64,000 nucleotides of DNA, taken from Lytechinus pictus. Taxonomy: Eukaryota > Echinodermata > Echinoidea > Temnopleuroida > Toxopneustidae. The translations under genes and the position numbers were made by a program. Location: NCBI RefSeq assembly GCF_037042905.1, contig NC_087249.1, positions 39,825,401-39,889,400 on the forward strand, read 5' to 3'. Positions 12,001 to 27,000 of this stretch are shown here, piece by piece (positions within the stretch are counted from its first letter, which is position 1; each line of letters begins with the position of its first letter). Below the pieces are notes generated by a model, which was given only the letters and a program-made list of their open reading frames with translations, did no database searches and was not told where the DNA came from.

Positions 12001-15000
12001 TTCAATTCACTCTAGATTTATTATTTTCAAAGTTACTCTAATTTGGTTTGGATGTTCTTGCACTCTTTAACATTAATATATCATCAAACATAAATCAGTA
12101 GAAAAAAATATAGGAAGTAAATTTTTCTGGTAGATGTGTCCGTGATGAAATTAATGTCCGTCCGTGATCAGTTTTTATTGAGTTTATGATAATATTGATA
12201 TGGATAATATGTATGGATTCAGCTTTTTATTCTTTATCAAAATAGAAACAAAATTAAAAGTGTGTAGAAGTATCTCACTAGACACTGTAGGGGAGACCGG
12301 GGTTAGTTGGAACATTTTTTACAAAAATGGCTGTAAAATCCAAATAGATTTTATTCGAGAAACAATCAATTTATCAGCTTGAAGCATATATCTCAGGGCT
12401 TCAAATGTACCCCATAAAATTTTTAACTCTATTATGGTTACTGAAAAAATCCACCTTGAACAAGGCTATCGCAAACGTTCCAACTTACCCCCATATCGGG
12501 GTAAGTTGGAACATAGTATGGGGTAAGTTGGAACACTGCATGGTCAATTAAGAATTATACTAAAACTACTTAAAACTGTAATATTACATGGTTTTAGCCT
12601 ATTTGCTTTATCTTATTCAAGTTCAAAATATTAAAGTGTGGATTCGTTGAACTTTATGTTTTCTATTATACAGCCACTCACGCAAGCAGACTGTGTAGTA
12701 GAATTCCGCATATTTGGGTGCGTTTGAGTTTACATGCAATTAAGTGTACTATCAGCAATTTCATGTACTTCTGCATCAAATTTATAAGACAAAAATTGAT
12801 TGTTTTTAGTTTTTTCATAATCAATTATGCAAATAAGCATATAAAATTTTCCAGAAATTTGTTTCTTTTGTATGTTTTTGCCTTTAACTCTATTTATTAA
12901 GCTAGTAGAATATTTGGTGAGAGTATTAATTTTCACATTAATAACAAATATCCACCAAAAAATGCAAAAAATATAATTTCTTATGTATTTTTTGTTTTTT
13001 CGAACTTTGTTTTTTCCGATGGACTTTGTCAGGAGTCTTTTTCGATCATAAATAGCATAAAATGAATCTATTTGAACCAGCAAAATGAAAAATAATCATA
13101 CATTTATGACTTTTGGTTGAAAAATACAATTTGCATTGACCTTGTACATGGAATCACCTTTTTGAACAATTTTGGGTCCGAACATGCACATACAATCTGT
13201 TGCGTAATTTTGAAACACAGGCATCACCAATTTGGTCTCAAATGATGCGCAAGACTTGAGAGCAAAAAGTCAGCTAGCAGTGTAATAAAAAAAAATTGTG
13301 CGACGGCGTAGTGACAAAATTTCTTGAGGGGGGCTCAAATTGACCCCCCCCCCTTTTGATAAGGGTTAACATTGCATTAGGTGCCTACAATAGGCCTTAA
13401 ATGCACACTCAGACCTAACTGATAAAGAAAACAAGCATGGTATACAATACATGTTCAGAAGAGTGTGAAATACTTTTTTTTTTTCTCATATCCAATATTT
13501 TCATTCATAATTATGTTTGGGGTAAGTTGGAACATGTTCCAACTAGCCCCTTCAATTTTGTTCCAACTAAACCCGGAGGCTCATTTGACGTTTATAAGCT
13601 TACAGCACAAAAAAGGGACTTCACCATGGCATATTAATAACCTCATTTTGTAGCTTGGTATTAGTGTCTATTATACCCCTAAACTGGCCAACTTGATCTG
13701 TAAACTTCTCCGAGATAATCAAACATTTCTGAACGAGAAAAAATTTACTCAGAAGGTCAAAAAACAAAAATTTGTTTCTAACTTCACCAGGCTTGTTGCA
13801 CATGTGTTGTCTGTAATATGGTGGATGGCCGTTGATAATGACAATAACTTGAGGGCAGTATTGCAGAAATTTATTTAAAGACGTTAAAGAAAATTATAAT
13901 GTTTCAACTTACCCCATGTTCCAACTAACCCCGGTCTCCCCTACATCATTTTATTTGAACATAGCTAAAATCTATACATCTTACGCATATCATAAATCAA
14001 TAAGAAATGATCACGGACGGACATTAATTTCATCATGGATGGACAAGTGAGCAATATACGCTAATACTGTGGAATGATCCATGCAAATGGGAAACTTTGC
14101 TGAACAGATTATGAATTTAACTTTAGTTTCAATTTGCAGTGAAAAATGTCACTGAAAATTATTCAGAACTCAAATGGATGGAAACCTACAACTCTTCACA
14201 TTTTTTTAATGGTATCTTTGTTTGGATGTTATTGGGGCTAAATTGTTGTCAGGAAAAATTGTTAAATATAATTGGAATGCAGATAGAGTTGGAAAGCTAC
14301 ATGTGTGTCAAAAAAGCAGGAAATAAAATATTGCAAGAACAAGTCCAAAGCTGTAGATTTAATCTATTCAAGCTTGCAGAAAGTGATGGAAAACAAGAAA
14401 GTAGAATGCATAATCTGATAAGCAGAAAAATCATCAATTTTTTCCATGTACAAACCTATGGATTCACAATGCTTCTAACAGAACATGACATCACGGTCTT
14501 GAGGATTGTGAAAAGTACAAGAATACCTTTTTTTGAAGTCCATTTTGGAGCTAATTTTAAGCAAATTGCTTATCTGGTAAACTGTTAAAATGCATACTAT
14601 TTATGAAGCTTGCACTGCAGTAATTAGAAGCATAATAAGCTTTTGATTGGTACATGAATTATCAATTTCAATTTTGGATTCGGTCAGAGCCAAAATACAT
14701 GAGGGCTGTTGAAGTTATGGGGTGTCTCCACTTTAATATGGACAAAAGATAAATTTGAAGAGAGCCTCTGACAAGTGTTGTGGTCATACTTGATCCACCA
14801 AACAAGCATAAGGATCAGCAACCTTTTAATCTTTTGGATTTAGTTAATGGACCAAAAAAATATCTTTGCTTTTGGAAAATTAATGCCTAAAAATGTATTA
14901 ACATGTATCATCATGATATATCATAAAAATAGTTGTATCAACATGATCATTGATCAACTAGATGTTGAATTGGTACCTACTAGTATTCTATAATTTGAAA

Positions 15001-18000
15001 AGGAGACAATATGCACTAGGACATTCTTTACATTTGATTGAAAGCAATCATATGTCTAGATTATACTGTGCGTCTAGCATAGAAATCAAGTTGCTACAAC
15101 TTAAATCAAGTTGTAGCAACTTGATTGTGCAACTAATACTGTTTAATCATATTAAAAATGTACAAATCATCAATACAATAACATTTGTTCCCCCAAAAAA
15201 GTAATAAGAACGTCTTACAAGGTACTTCCAATGTATTTTAATTGTGTCCGTCCGTGATGTCCGTCCGAGATGTCCGTCCGTGATGGAAAATATTTGCAAT
15301 CCTCTCAGAAGTTTGATATTGGTTAAGAATTCAATATGCTGAACATAGTTCTAAGCTAACATACCTGAGTGTTAGTTGCATTAACAATTATTGGTCAATG
15401 TTAAGCTGTTTAGATAGAAACAATAAAAATGTACAAAAATTCTGAAAACCACATTTCTATCATGTCCGTCTGTGATATGGCACATTTACTGGATATATAT
15501 GTTTGTAGGTAACCATGGCAACAAACTTTTTTCATCATTCAGCATACTTTGTCCTACCCTTCTCTATAAAACACAAAGGAACCTTGTTCATCTTATTCCT
15601 AATTTGTTACAAGCCTTCAAAATTTCCAAAATCTATCAAATGTCCGTCCGTGATGAACCGATCACGCTCGGATATGAATTCAGCCACGAGAGGACTTAGA
15701 TAAATCTTGCTCACTAACATAGGGATTTGCAGACTGACTGAATTGCAACATTTCCATCCATGATCAGTACTATTTTAGTTGCACTACTATTTATACTAAC
15801 GTTAGAGGCGCTTGTCAGAAAAATGGGATCGTCCCAGTTTACAGGGACTGTCTCAGTTTTCAATCAAAGTGACAAAGATTTCTTGATACAACTGTCACAA
15901 GAAATCTAATGTTAGGAAAGTTCATTCACCTGTCAAGTGCCGACATCAATAGAGTGCACTAGACAGTGTCCTAGTGACTAGTCAATGTAACGTTAAACCT
16001 ATCAGATTTCATAATCATAACAAAATTATTGGAAGACGGCAAGTCATGATAAATAGTTGATGAACTGGGGGAAATTTAGGTCACTGTCACTGAATCTATT
16101 TTTAGCACTCGATCCCCGTAATTGCCGTCTATGTCCCGCATGGGTAATTGAACAAAAACTGTCCCTATAAACCAGGCCAATCTCAATTTATCAAGAGTCC
16201 AAGACATGATATGTCTTGGTTTTCTAGGATATCCTTGTTTTCTGGGACAATTTCAATTTTTGGACCAGCGCCTCTATTGATGATTTCTTTAGTCTTTTAT
16301 ACTACATGTAGTAAAAGAAATCACTTGTACAAATGGATTTAAAGAATTCTCGGAAACTTACAGATTTACACAGTGTTACACATAGGCCTACATGTAATTG
16401 GTTAAGTGTCCCATCTTTTTAAAATATATTAGAGTCTTTGTGAACATATAGGGGGAAAAATTGAGGAGCGAACAAAATGTTATTACTCAAAAGTCAAAAC
16501 CAGATGAAGAACATTTTGGTCCAATAAATAAGACAAGAAAAAAAAATTAAGAAAAGGTTTTCATTTAATAAATCGATGGTACTGTGACTTTGCCTTGGTT
16601 GGAAAAAATTGGACAAGCCAAATAAAAAGGGGGGGGTGTAATGCTCGAAAACAAAAAAGATTAGGGTCAGATCTTTAGTGTTACATTTTAGTATACACAG
16701 CACCCCTAGAAAAATCCTTAGGGTGCTTTGGCAATGGTGCAACCTCAGTCTTTTTTCAAGTTCTGCCATGTCTAATTCCTGGTCTTTTCTACAAGTAACT
16801 TAAAAACAAGTTATTAGGGGGTGGGGCCTGAACTGAAGTCTTCACTTTAGGGATGGCTTTGGCTTAGTTCACTTCTTTGGTGAAGGAGTGAACTAGTCTT
16901 AGTTAAGCCCAATCACTCCAACCCAAGCTTCCTCTCCCTTCCCCGGTGCCAAGGCCGCGTTCGAGGATCAGCAGTTATTCGCAAGTTTAATAGGCGTTTT
17001 TCATACATGTATTTCCCATTCGTGCTGTAGACTGTTATTATTCTTAAAGAGTAGATGTAGAGGGCCTCGCATTTACTGTTTTGACTAAAAATGTAAGGGA
17101 GCTGGTCTGAAAATGAGGATTGGCCTAGAAAACAAGGATGTCCTTACACCAAGACAAATCATGTCTTGAGAAATCAAGATTGTCATTGTTTCTGAAGAAA
17201 GTTTTTTAACAGGGATTGAGAATGCTTAGTTAAAAATAGATTCTGTGACCTCGATTGAGTCGATTCCCACAGTTCATTATGACTTGCTATCTTACATTCT
17301 TGTTATGAAACCAATTTGTTTACATTAATTAGCGCACTCGACTGGTGTCTGCCCTTGACAAGTGAATGGATGAATAGCATCCACGGCCCTTTTTTTTTGC
17401 CTTGGATTTGTTTAAACCTGCAACTAGTATGTTTTGATATTTGTATGTTATCTTGTTTTACAGGTTTCATCTTCTGGAGCGTTCTCCATGGCTTTGCACC
17501 GATGGTATGGTTCTACCCCCTCAACATGCTTGAAATCTCGGGGTATGAAGCTCTCGCCGTCGTCTGGTTCGCACCAATCCTCTGCGCCATTCCTGCCATA
17601 TTCACAGCCCTGCAGACCAGGACGGGACTGTTCTTGCTCCGGGCGATCATGGTGGGTAGCGTGGCATCCTTCCAGGCACCCACAACGTTGACACGCCTTG
17701 TTGTACTAACAGCCGGTAACTTTGCACTCGTGCTCCTGTGGTGTGCAACCTGGTGGCATAAAACATCTCAACAAAGGTTAGCAACATTCATTGGTAAAGA
17801 ATTCTTTAGTCTGTGAGAACTAGGCTGGTTAATATAGAAATGTTACCCAGCTTGAGAAGTTCAAAGTACAATTAAAAACCCATTTCTTTCAGAATGTTTA
17901 ACTTAGTCACATGTACATTCAATCCATATTCTTTGATGTTATGTATAATTATTTGATGTCTAATTTTTAAATTTACAATTCTAACCACATTTCTCGCTTT

Positions 18001-21000
18001 CCTCACGCATAGAGACCTGAAGGTGTTGTGCGTATTATTTAAAGAACTGTACTACTATTATTATTATTATTATTTAAATTTCCTCTTTTTTTAATAGATC
18101 TACAGATACTTGCTAACAGATAACCGAGTGTTTCCATAATGTTACCTTCAAGTTAATTGTTGTGGTGGATAAGGATGGTCGTGAATTATCATTATTTTTT
18201 TTTTTATTGTTTTAATGTGATAAAAAATATAAATAGATAAATATGCCAAACAAGATTTTTTTTTTTTTTTAATAAATTTAATCCGTTGTCACATGAAGGA
18301 GCAAACGAGAGAGTTGTAATGTTTTGACTGCCAGCTGCTAGTCTTCATCAGGCAACTTCTTCGTGTGACCACAGATAAAGTTTATTCTCTCTTTCAAGTT
18401 CCGCAATGATCAACATCTTCCGTACAAAAAGACTTTTTGTTTAGCATTACAAATAAAAAAAAATGTAGCTTTGCGATGTGTCACCTGGGGAGCGTTTCAT
18501 CAACAGCTTTCCTTAATTATGTTAGGCTAAGAAGCATTGTTGCTACATGATAACTGTCAGAGAAATCAAAATTTGTCGGATAAAACGTCAGACAAGTCCT
18601 TTCATGAAACACTTTCCAGTAAGATGATTCCCTATCATTGTGTCTTTCTATTGACTGCAGAGTGGTGTCTTTCTGGGGATCCATGGTTGGGTTCCTAGCG
18701 ATGTTGGCATCCCGTATCTGGTACGTCTCAATCAACCCAACTTGGAGCGATAATACCAGTAATACCTTCGTCCTCACCATCGGCGCCATCGCTGTGCTGG
18801 AACGATACTTCACTGGTAAGGATATATACTAATAGATGTTCATAAAACTCGTACAAACTACAAAGCGTATATTAAGGGAGTTTGAAAAGTTCATGAGTTT
18901 TGTTTACCTTGAAGTTCCTGACCCTAGAAGAAGTTTCATAAGTTGACGGATATTCTTAACCTTTTGAACTTTGCTGTTGCTTTTCTCTTTTAGAAAAATG
19001 ATATCCCCATTTTTACATTCTCTGCTTTCGGCACCCATAGTGGGAAAAAATATTACCAGCACCTGTTACAATTGTTGGTTTTCCCGGTAGCAATGTTTTA
19101 GAACAAAAATACACCTTTTTGTGACTTTACAACACCTTGATCCAAATTTATAAGCATTTTGTAGTATGGTAATTGTGTTCATTTAGGTTTTCATTAATTT
19201 GTTTTACAAGCTAATAATCTTATTCTCTGGTAATATAACAACAATCACATCATGGCTAAATCCACTTGGTCTGCTATCAATATGGTCTACAGTAATTACC
19301 ATTTGGTCCAACTAATTTGGTATGACCGTCATTTAGTGTCATGCTCGGTTGGTCATATTTCCACATCGTCTATCTATTTTTTTGCACTTTGTCAAATGAA
19401 AATTTAGGTTTGAACATACCAGTTCATCTAATCGTGTAGACTAAGTGGTTTCAGACCAAGTGGATATTACATGTAGTTGAAATATAACATAATTGGAATT
19501 GGACAAATTGTTAAATTGGCTTAATGTCATGGCAGTTAGACCAAACGATCATCTGCTGAGCGTTTCATCAACAGTTTTGTCCCACAAGTCGTCAGAGCTG
19601 ATAGCTTTCCTTGATTTTGATAGGCCAAGAAGCACTGTTACTATGGTAACTGTCAGATAAAATGGGACTTGTCAGATAAAAAGTCTGGCAAGTCCTTTCA
19701 TGAAACGCTCCCCAGATGAGCTCGTTTGTAGACGAACTAGGATTAGACCATGTGGGATGAGACCAAACGCAGAGTAGAAAAAGTGGGAGTAGACCTAGTG
19801 GCACTTTACCTTCATTGAATATATTCTTTTCAGCCGAGCCAAAGAGTCCGGAGCCCAAGCCCAATGCTTCGATATCGGGTTATTGGAAGAGTATCGGTAT
19901 TGGCTTTGGGAGTCTTCTGTTCGTAACGCATTGGATCTATGGGGAGGTGTCGGTGGTCAGCCGATGGTCGGTTACTGGGTATCCCATGCCGGGGCCGCAC
20001 CCATTCCCAGCAAGGTAAGAGATCACCAAATAATAATAATGATAATGAAACTTTTTTGTGTAGCACAAAATACAGCAGGCAAAATTGCATGTCTCTAAAC
20101 TTTTTTTACAAAATGCGTGATGATGGAATGGAGAGTACTGGGTTCCTCATTGTTTACAAAATGTTAAAGGGGAAGTTCACCCTGACAAAAAGTTTATTGT
20201 AAAAATAGCAGAAAAAATAATAAAAAATATTGCCGAAGGTTTGAGAAAAATTCATCGAATAATTAAAAAGTTATTAGAATTTCAATTATTTGATTTATGA
20301 CGTCATATGCGAGCAGCATTCCTACATAGCGAATGGTAAAAAATCAATGAAATGTCATTTTCTCAGAAAATTGAAAATGGTTTTCACTGTACCTTTTGTA
20401 TATTAATGGACAAATCATTTCACACCCGATCATGAATAGAAAACTAAATTAAGTCATCAGGAACCATACAAAATTTGAAATTCATGCATTTTATATTACA
20501 TAACACATGGGGCAGCTGCTCATTTATGACGTCACAAATCCTAAACTTTGAACTCTAATAACTTTCTTACTCTTTAACGGATTTTCCTCAATCCTTCACC
20601 AATATTTTTTATTATTTTTCTGCTATTTTTACAACAAAGTTTTCTTCAGGGTGAACTTCCCCTTTAAATGTGTTTTCAAACTATTGCTAAACATATCACC
20701 AATTCAATGAAATGAATGTGTATACGGTTTAGGAGTTTGACTTTTTTCAGTTGCAAAGCATTGTGGGAATTGCTGCCTAAAACTTGAATGGCAATGGGGC
20801 CATCAGGGGCTACTTATAATAATAATGATAATAATAATAACGTTATAATTACCCAGGGTAGCCACTTCAGTTCCGAAAACTGTTCTCACAGCGGGCCCTG
20901 CTATTATTATTACCCGGCTAAGCTAGGCTACCTATTCAGGTGCACACAGCTTTTTGAGGAATTTCTTCCTGCCGGTACCCATTTACCTCACCTGGGTCGA

Positions 21001-24000
21001 GTGCAGCACACTGTGGATGAATTCCTTGCTGAAGGAAATTACACCATGGCTGGGATTTGAACCCACGACCCTCTGTTTCAAAGTCCGGAGACTAATCCAC
21101 TGGGCCACGATGCTCCACTTTACATGGTAACAAAGTGAAAGGAGAAGTTTCCCCAATGTAAAGTTAGTTTTAATAAGAGCAGAGAAAACAAGAAAAAAAA
21201 TTTATATCTTTTGTCAAAAATTTACTGTAAACAAAATTTTGACTTGTTCGGTTTTCTATAATTGCATCACAGAGTTAGACCATGGCCTAAGGTACACTAA
21301 ATATGGCCCTGTGTTCCTACTGTATTACAGTAAGTACCAAGGATAAAAAGGAGGAAATCAAAAATGAAATTACCGTAGTCTGACCAGATGCTACATTCCT
21401 TTAACCTGCATGTATGAAGCTAGTTTGAACTCCACTGATATCCTAATACAGACATGCCAATCGTTCCCTTTTTAGAGTATTTGGTCCTCTTTTTTGCTAT
21501 AAATACACCAATACTTTTTTTGTATGATTTGTTACTTTTTTTTTAATTTCTGATCATGGAGTATGTATTACATGTATACACAGCTCGTGACACTAGCGCC
21601 AGTCCGACAGTCTCAGACCAGTAAAAATCACTGTCGGGCCAGTAACTTGTTGCATGAAAAGAACAAGTAAATTCTTGCCAACGAGCACATGTTTAAAAGG
21701 GTGAATTATCAGGTTTTCAAGTAGAGTCATTTCACATGTTTTTCACCGATCTGACTACAACGGGCAGGCGATTGTTACGTGGAGACAAATTTTTAAAAAT
21801 ACTATTGTTTGTCAAAATGTACTTTTTTGGGTCGTAGAAGGTTGGCAGGTCTGCCTAATAGCCTTTTGATCTGCCTCTGTACACATTGATAGATAAACAG
21901 GCAGGGATGTAGTCGAGGCTGGCCTCTGCCCGAGTCACACGTTCAAAGTCCATTGGAGAAGGTTTTCTCCAGCAGCTTTGTGACTCAGAAGTACCCACCT
22001 CGATTCCATCCCTGAAAACAAACCTTTTGTTTGAACAACTATTCATCGAAAATCATCACCCTCTCCAAGAATATTAACATGGTTTTTCAAATCAAGTTGA
22101 TTCTCTTCAATAAACTTTTCATTTGAACAACTACATGACTATCTAAAACCATCACCATCTAATAAAGAATACTAAACTTGTTTTTTTTTATCAAGTTTAT
22201 TTTCTTCAATAAACTTTCTTTTTCTTCTTGTTTTTTCAGTGCTGCAGTATTTCTTGAAATCGTCACCGGTGTTCTGCTGTCGACCAAGCTGGACCTTGTC
22301 ACAAACTTCTTATGGGTTTGGTTTATTGGGGGACATGCAGCGATTGGACTATACTTTCTTTCAGGTAAAAAAATGATTTTGAGGTATTTCCATAATTTCA
22401 TTAAACTAATGCGTTTTCAAGGATTCTAACATAGCTATCGCACGGTTAACAAAAGACTTTAATAATGCATGTCAACAAAACGGGAGTTTTGAGCAAGTCC
22501 TGACAGCCAGCCTCGAAAAGTCTTCATTTTATAAAATCATTGAAATTCTAGCATTATTTTAGATAAACAAAATTTTGTTATTTCTTTACCATTCTTTGTG
22601 TTTGAGGTATCAAATTAAAGAGCAGATTTTTAACATTTTAGACATGCAAATTTCTTTTTGAAATTCAAATACCCTCTGACAAGTGACTTTCTGGTATCCT
22701 TTTTTCAAATTATTTTTACTCACTCATGCAAGAATGAGGTTTTTTCCGAGTTATACCAGGTGAAAGAGGAGATTGTAAGATGTACAATTATAGGTAATTT
22801 GCATATTGTAAATTTGATGAAGTTGTGATAAATCACTGATAATTCTCAATTTCTTCTAAGACACACTGTATTATTTGATCTTATGTCCAGTTTCATTTAT
22901 TTTCCCCATTTTTTTTTCCTCAGGCTTCTTCTCCTTTGCCCTTGGTCTCATCTTCAGTCTCTTCATCATGGCCGCGTGGCCAGAGATGAGTGACCGCTTG
23001 ACCAGCTGCCCTCCGGTCAAGACACTGCTTCTTGTCATGGCAACCTATCTGTTTGAGATGCTCTTCTCGGTGTGGACCGTGGCCTACAACTTTGTGCCCT
23101 ATGGATATCTCACCAGGTCGATATTCCTGAATTATTGTAATGCTGTATATTAGGAAGAAAAAAAAATCTTTTTTTTTTTATTTTAGGGGTGCTACTCTTC
23201 ACAACTACATGTAGCTGCCTTGATCTGCAATATTGAATAAGCTATAACATCGCAGTGAATAATTATTTTCCGTGGCACTTTTTTTTTCCAGGGCTCTTTA
23301 AAGCATTTTGGGGGAAAATTTACCTTGTGCCCCCATGTAAGTTTTCCCTGCCATACATGAAAAGGGGATGAAAAACTGGTTGTATTAATGAAATTATGGT
23401 AACTGTGAAGTATAATGGAGTGATGGCATTGAAATTGATGTTTGGCAATCATGTCGTGTATGCGTCCCATCCCCTACATTTGAGCACTTTCTGAAATTAT
23501 TTGTCTCTGTTTTCTAGTCAGGGTAGGAAATCATTTTTAGTTTTCAGGGTCTACCTTTTTTCCCCCACATAGGGGAGATTGCAGAATATGGGGGCTATTT
23601 ATTTCATTTTATGGGCTATTTCTTAGGGTTACAACTATCCAGTAAAAGCAAGTATCATTATTCTGCCATAGTTAGAATATTGATTTTCTAAATAATCTTG
23701 AATATTGTTTGTGACAGTGCGTAGGACAAAGAATGGTTGCCGCATTTTGGGGGAATTTTAGGGGCGATTTGTTTTGTCATTACAAAGAAATCGCCCGTTG
23801 CCCTCATGTATTTCCTTTGCTATTTCTAGGTCATATGAAAGTTGTAATGCTCTTCAAATTATTTTATAATTGGCTGGTGTATTTCATGTAGTGTAAAAAA
23901 CTAGAGAGAATTTCGAGTAGGACATACAAGAAGGTTGAATGTTCTATAGAATTGCCCAGGTATATTTGGAGTGGTTCGGGCTCCCGTCTCTTAAAGGGAT

Positions 24001-27000
24001 GGTCCGGGGCGAAAACACTTATATCTAAATAAATAAAGTAAAATCCACAAAGCAAAATGCTGAAAATTTCATCAAAATCGGATAACAAATAAACAAAGTT
24101 ATTGAATTTTGAAAATTTGCATTATTCCGGTGAAACAGTTCAAGGCATGCCTTTATGAATATTCATTAGGTGGGCTGATGATGTCATATCCCCACTTGTT
24201 CTTTTGTATTTTATTATATGACATTAGGTTTATTCAAAATTTTCTACCAAGAACTAAAAATTGGATTGACAACTGATTAAGTGCATTATTTTTTTATTGC
24301 CACAATTTATTTCATCATAATGGAGACACACCATCTACACATGTATGAAAAAATGAAAGAATTATGATTTCATGTAATAACATAAGAAAAAGGAAAGTGG
24401 GGATGTGACATCATCAGCCCACCTAATGAATATTCATGACGATGTGCATATGACTGTTTTCACAATATGTTGATAAACTTTAAAATTCAATAACTTCGTT
24501 ATTTGTTATCCGATTTTGATGAAATTTTCAGCATTGCGCTCTGTGAATTTTACTCTATTTATTGAGATATAAATATTTTCAGCCCGGACCATCCCTTTAA
24601 TCAGATGGTCCAGGGTTCAAACCCTACCCCAGCACCACTATCCTTCAGCAAGAAATTTATTGATATTGTGCTGCACTTGCTTGACCCAGGTGAGGTAAAT
24701 GATTACTTGGCAATATGCACTGTGGTCAGGAATCAACAGCTCAGGCTAAACCCTGAGTGCTAAATAATAGTTGCATTTCGTATCCTCTGGAAATATCGCT
24801 ATATGAATCCAGCTATCATTATTTTTTGTTGTTGTTGCAGGGAGCAGAGTGCAATCCTATTGGTGTTCTGTGTGTTTACGATAGGTCGAGCCTTGACCAA
24901 GGGATCACCGAGGAACACCGATGACAAGGATTGCACTCATATAGGATTCTCCAATCTAGATGGAACCGGATCTCACCAGGCTTTTGCGGATGCCAAGATT
25001 TGTAAGTTTAAGAATTTTATGTAACCTTGGCACACATGTATACATCAGGGGCCCCATCATACAAAGAGTGGCGATTGATTCAATCATCCTCAAACTGTAT
25101 TGAAATCCATTGATGTCATAATTTTTTTCTTGGAAAATGTACATGTCTTTTGTAAACCAAGAGGAGCACACTGAATTTTCAAACAATCAATGAATTTATT
25201 AATTCAAAACATATGTAGAAAATATTTCGAGCAAACCTGCATTTTAGGTGTTCGTGTTGCTGGCTTTGCATAGTTATGGTTGATCAGATTAATTGCATCT
25301 CTTTGTAAGAGGGGGCCGTGATCTTATAATAGTAACAGTGGCGATGATGATGATGGTAATGATGACATTGATGATGGTAATGATGATATTGATGATGATG
25401 ATATTAATGATGATGACGATGATGATGATGGTAATGATGATATTCATGATGATAATGATTGATGATAGTGATGATAGTAAGGAAGATAATGATGTGTAAT
25501 TTTGGCACACATGTATTTATCAGATATAATGATGATGATGATATTGATGATTGATGACGATAATGCATTTAAGTAATTCTGATTAGAAGTATAAAATTAA
25601 TTAATTTTATTTTGATTCATAAAATGTACTTATAAAAGGGGGCCTTCACCCTACAAGCTCTGCTTTTTAGTTGGTCTCCTTCTCTTTCGATTTCACGGTA
25701 TTGTTGTATTATAAAAATGATTTAAATGTTATATTTTGTAAATATGTATATTGAACTATCATTGTAAATGTAAAAAGATTGAAAGAGAAAATAAATGAAT
25801 TGAATTGAATTGAATTTTTGCTTTAAACAAAATTTGTTTTAAATTCTACACAAAATCACAATTGTGCGCAACTTTGGTTTGGCATGCAGTTAACTTCAGA
25901 CAGCATACCTGGGCGCGCCTAATTGGGATTAAATCTTTATGATTTTCCGTAATTATTTTTGCAGTGATCATCCTGGTTGCCATCGTAGGTACTGCTGGAT
26001 ACGCATTCCGTCTTCCAGCCCACGCCTCCAGATCGAGTGTAGCAAAAGAGAACCCCCAACAGTTCACCAGTCTTATCTGGACAGCACACTTTATGTATGA
26101 TAACAATGGATGGCCAAGCTATGAAAGGGCTGCTCAGATGCTGGAAGATTCAGGTGGGTCTAAACAGTGCTATATCTTTGGTTCTAACAGAAATGGAATC
26201 CCCCTCTCCCAGTATTTCAGATTTTTATTTGTGCCATGATTAAATTGCAGCATTGAGTAACTTACTTTTCCTTCATGTTGGCAATAAACTTTCAAATTCA
26301 ATTTAAGGAGTTCCTTTAATAGTTTTGGAGTCCGTCTGGCAGGGGGAGGGGGGTTCCCATTTGTGGAAGCACTGAAAGGCCTGCTACGCCCCCAGGTCAT
26401 TCTAAGGTTGTGTGCTCCACTGAAAAAATAGTTATTTTAGTCTAATGAATCTATCTCATTGTTCTTATTGTTGCAGGGGCTGATGTTATAACACTCCTAG
26501 AGTGTGATGCTTCAAAGCCGTTCTTGGGTCATAATGATATCAGTATGTGGCTGGGAGAAAGGCTACGCATGCAAGATGACTTTGGGCCTTCCACCAAGCT
26601 CCACACATGGGGGTAAGTTATCTCTTTCTTCATTTGTTTTCTGATAGTGGAAGCATATTCCATCAAGGGTTACATTAAATTTAACTCTAAAAAAAATCAA
26701 GCACAAGACCGATTGCGCAAATTCAATGGGTTGAAAGCAAGTTTGGGTATGATTTTGAGAGTTGCATTTGATTGCAAATCTTTCTCCAACTGGATCCAGG
26801 AATCTGTTTCAGAAAAGACTTGCACTTCTGCTACTTATGCCATTATTGTAACCAATATGAGGTAAAACAACCACAACAATATCATTTAGCAGGGATGTTG
26901 TCGAGGCTGGCTTGGAGGCCACATTTGCCTCGGGGTCATGTGTGCAAAGTCCATGGGAGAAGGTTTTCTCCAGGGGCCCTGTGACTCGGGAGTAGTCGTT

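Larger units (their letters stand above)
11426..15790. repeat. composite repeat region with a recurring TGTCCGTCCGTGATG motif
   Basis: The motif (or its complement TCACGGACGGACA) occurs at about 11594, 11777, 11949, 11971, 12137, 12155, 14010, 14033 (one changed), 15245-15284 (three in a row), 15464 and 15642. The left half is mostly in one orientation, the right half mostly in the other. Two long segments are also duplicated: about 11630-11790 resembles 11997-12120, and 11850-11985 resembles 12250-12289 joined to 13944-14045. An AT-rich open frame at 14139-14588 starts with GTG and has no recognised domain. Confidence 0.75.

Noticed and set aside
17316-17463. N-terminal extension of CWH43 exon 2 back to an upstream start
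   Set aside because: A good acceptor lies at 17463 and the upstream residues do not match the family; the true first exon was found upstream.
21043-21118. tRNA gene candidates, also at 41198, 27128, 28560 and 46610
   Set aside because: A and B box-like words are present but the cloverleaf is not complete and each is followed by a shared SINE body and tail; these are tRNA-derived SINEs.
25293-25510. Met- and Ile-rich open frames
   Set aside because: (GAT)n microsatellite translations. The same applies to 28704-29037 and 27610-27795.
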